64,000 bases of DNA. It comes from Mesoterricola silvestris (GTDB taxonomy: Bacteria; Acidobacteriota; Holophagae; Holophagales; Holophagaceae). The translations under genes and the position numbers were made by a program. Position 1 is the first letter of the stretch. Each line of letters begins with the position of its first letter. The stretch is taken from NCBI RefSeq assembly GCF_030295405.1, contig NZ_AP027080.1, positions 1,240,001 through 1,304,000 on the forward strand, read 5' to 3'. Positions 33,964 to 41,765 of the stretch are shown here, one piece after another. The notes below the pieces were generated by a model, which did no database searches, was not told where the DNA came from, and saw only the letters and a list, made by a program, of their open reading frames with translations.

Positions 33964-34643
33964 TCCCCATCCTGGTTCCCGCCCTCGCCGCCCTGCTGCA
34001 GGCCCCGGCGCCCGACGTGGCCTACCGCTTCGACCAGGTGCGGCGCTCCGTGGAACTGTGGCCCGGCGGTGACCGGGACCGGGCCGTGAAGGCCGTGGCC
34101 GGGGCCCCGGCCCGGTCCGGGGACGGGGTGCGCACCGGCTGGTGGGCGGAAACGGTGCTTTCGGCCCCGGAGTGGGGGAGCCGCTTCGTGGTCTACGGTT
34201 CCACCCGGGTGCAGCTGGCCGGGGGGGAGCCCGGGGTGCTGCTCCGCCTGGAGCGGGGGCGGATCCTGGCCACCTTCGAGGCCCTGGTGGGCGCTTCCCG
34301 GCGGGAGCGCAAGGTGGCCGTGCCCGGGGCCCTGCTGGCCGTGCGGGGCACCCGGTACGGGCTGGAGGTGGCCGGGGACGGCACCTCGACCCTCACGGTG
34401 TTCGAGGGGGTGGTGGAGGTGCTGACCACGCGGCCCCACCCCGCTCCGATCCTGGTGAAGGCCGGCGAATGGTCCACCTTCGGCCCCGGCACCCTGCCCG
34501 AGGTGGAGCACGGCAACGCCCGGGGCTTCGAGGAGCGGGCCTGGGCCCAGGGGGAGCGCCCCGGCAAGGCCCTGGGGCCCGGGGCCAAGGTGCCCGGGGC
34601 GAGCACGAACCGGAATCCCCACGCCAACCCCGGCCGCCACTGA
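33960..34643 (+). CDS. FecR-domain periplasmic protein
   Basis: The 227-residue protein starts with TTG at 33960, well placed after AAGGAGG. An in-frame ATG at 33924 lacks such a site. A short signal-like segment (PILVPALAALLQAPAP) is followed by the FecR beta-rich domain (VVYGSTRVQLAGGEPGVLLRLERGR split over this region, then VPGALLAVRGTRYGLEV and TVFEGVVEV). A Pro/Gly-rich tail ends it. It is the last gene of the CHASE2 kinase-NtrC regulator operon, overlapping the regulator. It may sense or transmit an envelope signal to the CHASE2 kinase. Confidence 0.85.
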   Translation: MIPILVPALAALLQAPAPDVAYRFDQVRRSVELWPGGDRDRAVKAVAGAPARSGDGVRTGWWAETVLSAPEWGSRFVVYGSTRVQLAGGEPGVLLRLERGRILATFEALVGASRRERKVAVPGALLAVRGTRYGLEVAGDGTSTLTVFEGVVEVLTTRPHPAPILVKAGEWSTFGPGTLPEVEHGNARGFEERAWAQGERPGKALGPGAKVPGASTNRNPHANPGRH

Positions 34644-34679
34644 TCCGCCGGGTCCTTTGGACGCGCCCGGGCCCGGGGA

Positions 34680-34698
34680 CCGGGTCAGGATGACCCGG
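34680..34698 (+). terminator. Short hairpin after the FecR gene
   Basis: CCGGGTCA-GGA-TGACCCGG forms a perfect 8-bp stem 37 bp after the stop codon, without a T-tract. It may end the sensory operon before the separately preceded DUF4382 gene. Confidence 0.4.
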
Positions 34699-34808
34699 AT
34701 TCCCGGGGAAAGGGCCGGATTTGCGGTTGGCGCGGTTCTTGATGAAGACGCCCGGGACACCGGCCCAGCAGGCCGGGTTCCCGCATCCACCCTTTCAAGG
34801 AGGCCCCC

Positions 34809-35972
34809 ATGAAGAATTCCACCGCGTTGCCCCTTGCGGTCGCCGTCCTTGGCCTGGCAGGCCTCGTGGGCTGCGGCGGCACCTCGTCCTCCGCGTCCCC
34901 CACCGGCGCGGCCATGAACGTGCACCTGGTGGACGGCCCCATCTCGGGCTTCCAGGAGATCGACCTGAACATCCAGACCGTGGAGATCTCCTCCGGCGGC
35001 GGCGCCTGGATCACCCTGGGCACCCCCGGCAAGACGGTCAATCTCCTGAACCTGGTGGGCGGGATCGAGGAGACCCTGGCCCACGGGGCCACCCTGCCCG
35101 CGGGACACTATGACCAGATGCGCCTGGTCCTTGGCAGCGGGAACAGCATCGTGCTCGCCGACGGCACCTCCCACGCCCTCACCGTCCCCTCCGGCATGCA
35201 GACCGGGATCAAGCTCATCGTGAGCTTCGACGTGGCCGCCGGCACCACCAAGGACGTGTGGATCGACTTCGACGCGGCCCATTCGATCCAGGTGGTGGGG
35301 GCGGGGGCCTCGGGCAAGTACATGCTGAGGCCCACGGTGTGGGCCTACGACAAGGTGGTCACCGGGTCGATCTCCGGCAAATTCACCGATTCCGCCACCG
35401 GCGCGGCCCTGGCGGGGGTGGCGGTGCTGGCCGAGACCCTGGACGGCTCCGGCAATGCCCGCATCTCCCGGAGCACCGTCACCGACGCCACCGGCGCCTA
35501 CACGCTGGACCTGCTTCCGGTGGGCGCCACCTACTACGTGGTGAGCCAGCCCCAGGTGGGCGCCGCCGCCCCCGTCTCCTACGACGCCAAGGCCAGCGAC
35601 GCCTTCGCCCTCACGGGGATGTCGCCGGTGTTCACCTACAGCGCGGCCTTCATGTCCGATGCCGCCACCGGCTCCCTTTCCGGCGGCATCACCCCCCTGG
35701 CCACCGCCGACCAGAGCGATCTCGTGAACCTGCTGGCGTCCCTGGCCTCGCCCACCTCCGGCACCCACACCTTCATCGTCAGGACGAACATGGCCGCCCT
35801 GGGCACCGCCACCGAGACCTTCGGCTTCACGGGCCTCCCGGCCGGGGCCTACAGCCTCCAGGCCCTGCGCGCCACCCAGAACCCCGACGGCACCACCACC
35901 GCCTCCGCCTCCGCGGTGGTGCCGGCGGCCGTGGTCGCCGGGGCGACGGCCACGGTCAATCTCGGGTTCTAG
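34809..35972 (+). CDS. DUF4382-domain lipoprotein
   Basis: The 387-residue protein has a lipoprotein signal (VAVLGLAGLVGCGG, lipobox Cys22). A DUF4382 domain follows (about 35-190), with the typical MNVHLVDGPISGFQEIDLNI and LPAGHYDQMRLVL. A carboxypeptidase-regulatory-like Ig fold (about 195-300; SGKFTDSATGAALAGVAV) comes next, and then a third beta-rich region with LPAGAYSLQALRAT. It is likely anchored on the envelope surface and non-enzymatic; function is unknown. It has a strong AAGGAGG site and follows a non-coding stretch of 165 bp. Confidence 0.88.
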   Translation: MKNSTALPLAVAVLGLAGLVGCGGTSSSASPTGAAMNVHLVDGPISGFQEIDLNIQTVEISSGGGAWITLGTPGKTVNLLNLVGGIEETLAHGATLPAGHYDQMRLVLGSGNSIVLADGTSHALTVPSGMQTGIKLIVSFDVAAGTTKDVWIDFDAAHSIQVVGAGASGKYMLRPTVWAYDKVVTGSISGKFTDSATGAALAGVAVLAETLDGSGNARISRSTVTDATGAYTLDLLPVGATYYVVSQPQVGAAAPVSYDAKASDAFALTGMSPVFTYSAAFMSDAATGSLSGGITPLATADQSDLVNLLASLASPTSGTHTFIVRTNMAALGTATETFGFTGLPAGAYSLQALRATQNPDGTTTASASAVVPAAVVAGATATVNLGF

Positions 35973-36033
35973 ATCGGGTTTTCGACCCACACCCTCGAAG
36001 CCAGCCGATAGCCATTCGATTATTCACGGCTGA

Positions 36034-36184
36034 TCCCCTTCATCCCGTTCATCCAAATTCATCCCTGTTTCCGCAGGGCCAGCGATGGGGTGGGGCGGCG
36101 CGCGGTTGATCCGCATGCGCCGACCCATCCCTGCTCTGGCCCTGCGGGAACAGGGATGAAATCGGATGAATGGGATGGAGGGGA
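36034..36184. repeat. Dispersed palindromic repeat, copy B
   Basis: The complete 151-bp version of the palindrome also found at 5601-5742. The arms of about 70 bases pair end to end: TCCCCTTCATCCCGTTCATC at the left matches the complement of GGATGAATGGGATGGAGGGG at the right with few mismatches. The inner core CTGTTTCCGCAGGGCC matches GGCCCTGCGGGAACAG. It lies between the convergent DUF4382 and GH30 genes and ends 10 bp before the GH30 stop codon. Confidence 0.9.
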
Positions 36185-36194
36185 TGGAGGGGGT

Positions 36195-37775
36195 TCAAGG
36201 CCGGGTCGGGGGCCTTGAGGCGGTTCCTGGGAGGGGGATGCGCAGGGACTGGAGGGCGTTGGCGGGGATCCCCAGGGTGGCGCGGGCCCGGCCCACCTGG
36301 AGGGTGTAGGTGAGGGGGCGGGGGGAGGGGTTGAAGGCGATGACGGTGAGGTGGGCTCCGTCGGGGGGCAGGGCGGCGGTGGCCAGGAGGGGGCTGGCGC
36401 CGGGGGTGGCCACGCGCACGATGCGGTCCCCGGGGCGCAGGTAGCGGCTGAAGTGGGCCAGGACGGGGAGCAGGGGGGTGGGGTAGGCGTCGCCGGTGGC
36501 GGTGTCCACCATCACGGGGGCGGCGCAGTAGTTGCCCACGTGGTTGGGGCCGCCGCGCCGGTCCAGGACGATGTTCCAGTCGATCCACCCGGCCAGTCCG
36601 TGGTTGAGGCCCTCCAGCAGCTCCCGGGCGTAGCGGTGCACGGGGGCGTAGAGGGGGTGGTCCCGGCGCGCGGGTCCGGGGGCCCAGCGGTAGCCCCAGT
36701 CGGCGGCCCCGGGGCTCCACCACCAGGCGTCGTTGCGCCAGCCCAGGAAGGCCCCGCCGGGAGCGTTCTCCTCCAGGGAGATGGCGTCCACGCAGCCCTC
36801 GGTGTGCAGGAGGGGAAGGGCCGGCCAGCGCGCGCGCAGCTCGTCCAGGACGGCGGCGCCGCCGGCGCGGGTGCGCTCGTACCAGTGTACGCCGGTGCCC
36901 CACACGAAGGGGGCCGCGGCGGGGTCGGCCATCATGGCGGCGGTGTATTCCAGGGCGCCGGCGTCGCGGTTGTGGTCGAACTGGATGATCCTCACGGCGC
37001 CCAGGCCGGCTTCGCGCAGGCGCGGGCCCAGGTGGCCGCCCACGTACCGGGCCAGGTCGCCGGCGGTGAACTCCATGCTCTCCCACTGGCCGCCGTTGCC
37101 CATGGGTTCGTTCTCGGGGGTCACGGCCCAGATGGGCACGCCGGCGTCCCGGTAGGCCTGGAGGTAGCGCACCATGTAGCGCGCGAAGGTGTCGTGGTGG
37201 CGGGGCAGGAGGGTGCCGCCGCGGCCGGCGCCGTAGAAGTCCTGGTTGTCCTTCATCCAGGCTGGGGCGGTCCAGGGGCTGGCGACGATCCTCAGGGCCG
37301 GCTCCCGGGCCAGGGCGTCCTTCACCAGGGGCAGGAGGGCGTAGGCGGGGTCCCGGGCGCCCTTGAAGCCGCGGGTGTCGGGGGCGATGGAGAAGTGGGC
37401 CAGGGCCTCGTCCCCGGCCACGTCGTCGTAGGAGAAGCGGCCCTCCACACTGAAGTCGCAGGCGCCCACGGGAACCCGGGCCAGGGTGAAGCCGGCGCCT
37501 CCGGGGCCGAAGAACCGGTCCAGGACCTGGCCGCGGGAGGCTTCGGGCAGCTGGGCCAGGACCCAGGCCGAGGCTTCCGTGAGGGCGCCGCCGATGCCCT
37601 CCAGGGTCTGGCGAAGGTCGCCGGGATGGATGTCCACCAGCGTGCCGCGCACGGGCGCGCCCCGGCGCAGCCGGGGCGGGGGCAGCTCCCGCAGGCGCTC
37701 TCCGGCGGCGCTGGTCTGGACGAAGGGGGCCGGGGGCGCCGCCAGGGCCAGCAGAAGGACCGCGGCGGGGATCAT
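36195..37775 (-). CDS. GH30-family glycoside hydrolase
   Basis: A secreted 526-residue enzyme with a short signal peptide (IPAAVLLLALAAPPAP). It has a beta/alpha barrel with GH30 landmarks: QTLEGIGGALTEASAW near the N-terminus, SPWTAPAWMKDN, the acid/base Glu in WAVTPENEPM and the nucleophile Glu in LLHTEGCVDA. A C-terminal beta-sandwich follows. GH30 members include beta-1,6-glucanases and glucosylceramidases. In this locus a beta-1,6-glucanase acting on laminarin-type branches is plausible. ATG 37775 overlaps the stop of the upstream glycosidase (ATGA), so the genes are coupled. Confidence 0.92.
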   Translation of the reverse strand: MIPAAVLLLALAAPPAPFVQTSAAGERLRELPPPRLRRGAPVRGTLVDIHPGDLRQTLEGIGGALTEASAWVLAQLPEASRGQVLDRFFGPGGAGFTLARVPVGACDFSVEGRFSYDDVAGDEALAHFSIAPDTRGFKGARDPAYALLPLVKDALAREPALRIVASPWTAPAWMKDNQDFYGAGRGGTLLPRHHDTFARYMVRYLQAYRDAGVPIWAVTPENEPMGNGGQWESMEFTAGDLARYVGGHLGPRLREAGLGAVRIIQFDHNRDAGALEYTAAMMADPAAAPFVWGTGVHWYERTRAGGAAVLDELRARWPALPLLHTEGCVDAISLEENAPGGAFLGWRNDAWWWSPGAADWGYRWAPGPARRDHPLYAPVHRYARELLEGLNHGLAGWIDWNIVLDRRGGPNHVGNYCAAPVMVDTATGDAYPTPLLPVLAHFSRYLRPGDRIVRVATPGASPLLATAALPPDGAHLTVIAFNPSPRPLTYTLQVGRARATLGIPANALQSLRIPLPGTASRPPTRP

Positions 37776-39358
37776 TCCCGGACCCGCAGCGGGTCGGCCC
37801 AGGGCCCGTCGTACAGGAACCTGCGGGCGGTGAGGGTCTTCACGAACTTGCCGAAGCGCACATCCACGCCGCCGAAGACGGACAGGACGGCGCAGCCCGC
37901 GGGGGGCCGGTACGCGTCGGCCACGGGGGCGCCGGGGGCGATGGGGCGGGTGCGGGTCTCCCCGGGCTCCCAGCCCTTGTGGGGGGAGAAGGCGTAGCGC
38001 AGGCCGCCGTCCACCTTGAAGGGGCCGGTGGGGCCCAGGCGGAAGGTGACGGGCACCTCCCGGGCGCCCCGGAGGCCGTCCACGCCGGTGGCGAGCTCCA
38101 GGCGGGGCCATTCCACGGGATCCTTGCCGGTGAGCACCACGAGGGTCTCCCACTTGAGGACCCGGCCCGCGGCGTCCAGGGCCTCCACCACCAGCTCCCG
38201 GTCCGTGAGGCCCTCCCCGGGGAAGCGCACCTCCCCCGTGGCGCGGCCCCGGGCGTCGGGCACGGCCTCCAGCAGGACCCGGTCCCGGAACACCACCCGG
38301 ATTCGCTTCACCGCGGGCTGGCAGTGGGCCTCCAGGGGCACGGTCTCCCGGTAGAAGGCGTGGTTCCGGGGGGAGGCCACCAGGGCCAGGTTGTACTGGG
38401 CCAGGGCGTACCAGGCGGGGCGGGGGTGGCCGGCGGCGTCCTTGAGGGAGCCGAAGCCCAGCATGCCGAACCATTCCTCCGCCTCGTCGTCGTGCACGGC
38501 GGGATTGCCGGCCTTCCACCAGCCGTCCGCGTAGTAGAAGGGGCACAGGCCCGTGCCGCCGGCGTCCAGGAAATCCCGGTAGTACCGGGTCATGGCCTCG
38601 GCCTGCTGGCCCAGGGTGTTGCCGCCGTAGAGGCCCTCGCCCTTGCGGGACACGGAGCGGCCGAATTCCGTCAGGAGGGCGGGCTTGCCGTCGGTGCCCG
38701 CGAGCATGCGCTGGGCCTCGGCGAAGCCGTGGGTGAAGTTGGCGCTGTCCCGGTAGTCGTAGGCGTTGCGCCCCCGCACGTCGAAGAGCCCCATGTCCAC
38801 CCATTCGGTGATGGCGGCATTGCCCGAGATCGTCACGGGCACCCCGGGGTGCAGCTCGTGGATGAGCGCCGTGGCGCGGGCCCACAGGTCCCGGGTGGCC
38901 GCGGCGCCCACCTTGCGGATGTGCTCGGGCATGGGCTCGTTCATGATGAGGTACGTGATCACGCAGTCGTAGGCGCGGGTGTAGGCCAGGGTGGAGCGGA
39001 TGAGCTCCAGGTCCCGGGCCGCCACGGCGGGGTCGGCGAAGTCCTCGTCGGGCTTGAGCCAGATGCCGAACACGATCTTGAGGCCGGAGGCCTGCACCAC
39101 TTTCAGCTCGGGTTCCGACATCTGGGACCAGGTGCGGATGGCGTTGAAGCCCGCGGCCTTGATGAGCTCCAGGTCCCGGCGCACCTGGTCCAGGTCCCTT
39201 CCGCGGGTCTCGTAGGGGGCCTCCCCGGGGCGGGCCCCGCTCTCGTAGCCCAGGGCGTTCACCAGGAAGCGGTGGCCGTCCAGGTGGTACCAGCCGTCCT
39301 TCAGTTCCAGTCCGGCCGCGGCGCAGGGCAGGGCCAGGGCAAGCAGGAGCCTTCGCAT
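37772..39358 (-). CDS. Clan GH-A glycosidase (GH2/GH5-like TIM barrel)
   Basis: A 528-residue secreted protein with signal peptide RRLLLALALPCAAAG. The barrel begins with LDGHRFLVNALGYES and IKAAGFNAIRTW. The acid/base Glu is in VITYLIMNEPMPEH and the likely nucleophile Glu in PALLTEFGRSVS. A C-terminal beta-rich domain of about 170 residues follows. The layout resembles GH2-type catalytic domains without the usual N-terminal sandwich; exact family assignment needs a profile search. It sits between the GH16 lipoprotein (8 bp) and GH30 (4-bp overlap), so it is part of the beta-glucan operon. Confidence 0.82.
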   Translation of the reverse strand: MRRLLLALALPCAAAGLELKDGWYHLDGHRFLVNALGYESGARPGEAPYETRGRDLDQVRRDLELIKAAGFNAIRTWSQMSEPELKVVQASGLKIVFGIWLKPDEDFADPAVAARDLELIRSTLAYTRAYDCVITYLIMNEPMPEHIRKVGAAATRDLWARATALIHELHPGVPVTISGNAAITEWVDMGLFDVRGRNAYDYRDSANFTHGFAEAQRMLAGTDGKPALLTEFGRSVSRKGEGLYGGNTLGQQAEAMTRYYRDFLDAGGTGLCPFYYADGWWKAGNPAVHDDEAEEWFGMLGFGSLKDAAGHPRPAWYALAQYNLALVASPRNHAFYRETVPLEAHCQPAVKRIRVVFRDRVLLEAVPDARGRATGEVRFPGEGLTDRELVVEALDAAGRVLKWETLVVLTGKDPVEWPRLELATGVDGLRGAREVPVTFRLGPTGPFKVDGGLRYAFSPHKGWEPGETRTRPIAPGAPVADAYRPPAGCAVLSVFGGVDVRFGKFVKTLTARRFLYDGPWADPLRVRE

Positions 39359-39366
39359 GGCGCCTC

Positions 39367-40209
39367 CTAGGAGCGGCGGTAGACCCGCACGTAGTCCACG
39401 TACATCTTCTGGGGCCAGGTGGTCGAGCCGGTGGGGCTCCCGGGCCAGTTGCCGCCCACGGCGACGTTCAGGATGAGGAAGAAGGGGTGGTCGAAGACCC
39501 ACAGGCCGCCGCTGGGCAGATCCGCGGCGGCCCGGGTGGAGAAGAGCACGTCGTCCAGGTAGAACCGGATCTGGGTGCCCTCCCATTCCACGGCGTAGAG
39601 GTGGTAGTCGTCGGACAACTTGCCCGAGGCGAGGACCTTGCTCGCCGTGAGGCCGTTGGCGCCGGAATAGCCGGGGCCGTGCAGGGTGCTCCAGAGGGTG
39701 GAGGGCTGGCTGCCCACCACTTCCATGACGTCGATCTCGCCGCAGTTGGGCCAGCCGTTGGTGGCCACGTCGGTGCCCAGCATCCAGAAGGCGGGCCAGA
39801 TGCCCGGACCGGTGGGGACCTTGATGCGGGCCTCGAAGCGGCCGCTGGACTGGGAGAAGAGGCCCTGGGTCTTGAGCCGGGCGGAGGTGTAGTTGCGGGT
39901 GATGCCGTCGGCGCCGGTGAAGGTTTCGGCCTGGGCGGTGACCACCAGGTTGCCGGACTGGATCTGGGCGTTGGCGGGGCGGCTGGTGTAGGTCTCCAGC
40001 TCGTTGTTGCCCCATCCGTTGCCGCCGGTGTCAAAGGCCCACTTGGCGGCGTCGGGGGCGCTGCCGTCGGCGCCGCTGAATTCGTCGCTCCAGCTCAGCA
40101 CCCAGGTGCCGCTGGGCTTGGGGGGCGTGCCGCCGTTGGAGGAGGAGCCGCCGCCGCAGCCCAGCAGGAGGGTGGCGAGGGCGAAGGGAAGGGCCGTGAG
40201 GGTCTTCAT
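39367..40209 (-). CDS. GH16-family beta-glucanase lipoprotein (laminarinase-like)
   Basis: A 280-residue lipoprotein with signal LPFALATLLLGCGGG (lipobox Cys18) and a short Ser/Gly/Pro linker. The GH16 jelly roll contains WSDEFSGADGS, the catalytic motif GEIDVMEVVG (nucleophile and acid/base Glu flanking the central Asp) and LNVAVGGNWPG. The motif with an extra residue (EIDxxE) is the laminarinase/beta-1,3-glucanase subtype. Surface or periplasmic anchoring fits an enzyme that makes oligosaccharides for the TonB receptor of the divergent operon. It is the first enzyme gene after the XylR-type regulator. Confidence 0.94.
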   Translation of the reverse strand: MKTLTALPFALATLLLGCGGGSSSNGGTPPKPSGTWVLSWSDEFSGADGSAPDAAKWAFDTGGNGWGNNELETYTSRPANAQIQSGNLVVTAQAETFTGADGITRNYTSARLKTQGLFSQSSGRFEARIKVPTGPGIWPAFWMLGTDVATNGWPNCGEIDVMEVVGSQPSTLWSTLHGPGYSGANGLTASKVLASGKLSDDYHLYAVEWEGTQIRFYLDDVLFSTRAAADLPSGGLWVFDHPFFLILNVAVGGNWPGSPTGSTTWPQKMYVDYVRVYRRS

Positions 40210-40313
40210 GGGAAGGGCTCCATGGGAGGGGAGGGGCTGGCGGGGAATCGGAACCAGAGTGCCAAGCGAAAGATGGATAGCCTATAGTCTTATTTCGTAA
40301 AAGGTGTCCCTTT

Positions 40314-41492
40314 TCAGCGGGGGGCGTGGGCGGCCCGGTACTGGGTGGGGGTGCTGCCGCTCTCCCGCTTGAAGAAGCGGCAGAAGTAGGTGGCGGACTG
40401 GAAGCCGCAGGCCTCGGCCACCTCGTCCAGGGTGGCGGAGGTGTTCTCCAGGAGCCGCATGGCGGTGCCCAGGCGCACGCGCACCATCTCCCCGGCGATG
40501 GAGCGGCCCAGGTTCTTGCGGAAGAGCCCATCCAGGGTGGACCGGGAGCAGCCGGCCAATTCGCACACCTGCTCCACGGAAACGCCCCGGCAGGCCCGGT
40601 CCCGGATCACCCGGGAGGCGGCCAGCACCAGGGGGTTCTCCGCCGTGGTGACGTCCGTGGATTCCCGCTCCACCACCCGCAGGGGGGGCTGCTTGTACAG
40701 CCGGGCCTCCACCGGTTCCCCGTCCAGGATGCTGGTGAGGAGCCGCCCCGCCAGGAGGCCGATGCCTTCGGTGTCCGGGGCGATGCTGGTGAGGGTGGGG
40801 CGGCAGAGCCGGCAGAGGATTTCGTCGTTGTCCACGCCCATGACCGACACGTCGCCGGGCATGGCGATGCCCAGGTCCCGGCAGGCGGTGATGAGCTGCT
40901 GGCCCCGGGTGTCGTTGCAGGCGAGGATGGCCACGGGCTTGGGGAGGCGGGCCAGCCAGGCCGCCAGGTTCGGTTCGTACTCCAGGCCCCGCATTTCCCG
41001 GAACTGCTGGCGGATGGCGCTGGAGACCTTGGGGGGCGGTTCGTACACGTGGGGGGTGAGGCCCCGTTCCCGCACCAGGGCGGTGAAGGCTTCGGAGCGC
41101 CGGTCGGAGAAGAACACGCCGGGGTAGCCGCAGAAGGCGAAGTGATTGAAGCCGGCCTTGGTGAAGAACTCGTCGGCCAGGGCGGCCACGACCCCGGGGT
41201 CGGTGTCGATCCAGGGGTAGTCGGGGCAGTTGCCCTCGCCCTGCACGTCCACGAGGGGCACCCCCAGGGAGGTGATCTGCCGGCCCAGGTCCGCGGTGGA
41301 GATGAAGCCGATGATGCCGTCGATGTGGCCCTTCTTGAGCCAGTGGGGGAGCTTCATGAACTCCGCCCGTTCATAGGGGAAGATGAGCCAATTGTCCTGT
41401 TCCAGGGCGTAGCTGGCCACGCCCCGGCAGATGCCGCGGCTGTAGCCGCCGGAGGCGGGGACGAGGAGGGCGATGTGACGGATCCTGGCCAT
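40314..41492 (-). CDS. XylR-type regulator: LacI-like sugar sensor with C-terminal AraC HTH
   Basis: The 392-residue protein starts with a periplasmic-binding-protein-like ligand domain (residues 1-280; IALLVPASGGYSRGICRGV, DGIIGFIST, ILACNDTRGQQLI, VMGVDNDEILC). It ends with two AraC-type helix-turn-helix motifs (SVEQVCELAGCSRSTLDGLF and TLDEVAEACGFQSATYFCRFFK). This is the XylR/rhamnose-type activator layout that lacks the N-terminal LacI HTH. It lies between the divergent halves of the beta-glucan locus, so an oligosaccharide or glucose-derived inducer is likely. ATG 41492 follows AAAGGA; the frame continues upstream without a good site. Confidence 0.93.
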   Translation of the reverse strand: MARIRHIALLVPASGGYSRGICRGVASYALEQDNWLIFPYERAEFMKLPHWLKKGHIDGIIGFISTADLGRQITSLGVPLVDVQGEGNCPDYPWIDTDPGVVAALADEFFTKAGFNHFAFCGYPGVFFSDRRSEAFTALVRERGLTPHVYEPPPKVSSAIRQQFREMRGLEYEPNLAAWLARLPKPVAILACNDTRGQQLITACRDLGIAMPGDVSVMGVDNDEILCRLCRPTLTSIAPDTEGIGLLAGRLLTSILDGEPVEARLYKQPPLRVVERESTDVTTAENPLVLAASRVIRDRACRGVSVEQVCELAGCSRSTLDGLFRKNLGRSIAGEMVRVRLGTAMRLLENTSATLDEVAEACGFQSATYFCRFFKRESGSTPTQYRAAHAPR

Positions 41493-41534
41493 CGTATGTC
41501 CTTTCTTGCCTCGGACGCGTGGGGGAAAGGGGCG

Positions 41535-41548
41535 GAAAAGCGCTTGCA
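41535..41548. promoter_or_regulatory. LacI/cre-like palindromic site in the divergent sugar promoter
   Basis: GAAAAGCGCTTGCA contains the perfect palindrome AAGCGCTT and matches 12 of 14 positions of the cre/LacI-type consensus TGWAANCGNTNWCA. It lies in the 273-bp divergent region between the XylR-type regulator and the binding lipoprotein. The same region has repeated TTTCCGAAAGG/TATCCGAAA (41575-41595) and an AT-rich TATGAT (41618-41623) that could be a -10 element for the plus-strand operon. The XylR-type protein has AraC DNA-binding helices, so this site may serve another regulator. Confidence 0.4.
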
Positions 41549-41765
41549 TCACGGGCGACAAGGGGCTGGGGAGGTTTCCGAAAGGTTATCCGAAAAAATA
41601 AAAAAAGACCATTTACTTATGATTTCTAATAACTCAACCTTCTCAAGTCCTCTTTGAGTCCATCTGCCCCAACGGTCCCCGAACCCGGATTCCGCATCCG
41701 GTTCCGGCGCGCCCCTCCAGACCTGTGTCAGGATGAAACTAATTCTTCTAAAAAAAGGAGATATC

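Noticed and set aside
36049-37086. Minus-strand frame of 345 codons running through the palindromic repeat
   Set aside because: It is in a shadow frame of the GH30 gene, and its tail is translated from the repeat. The same peptide-like string appears at repeat copy A.
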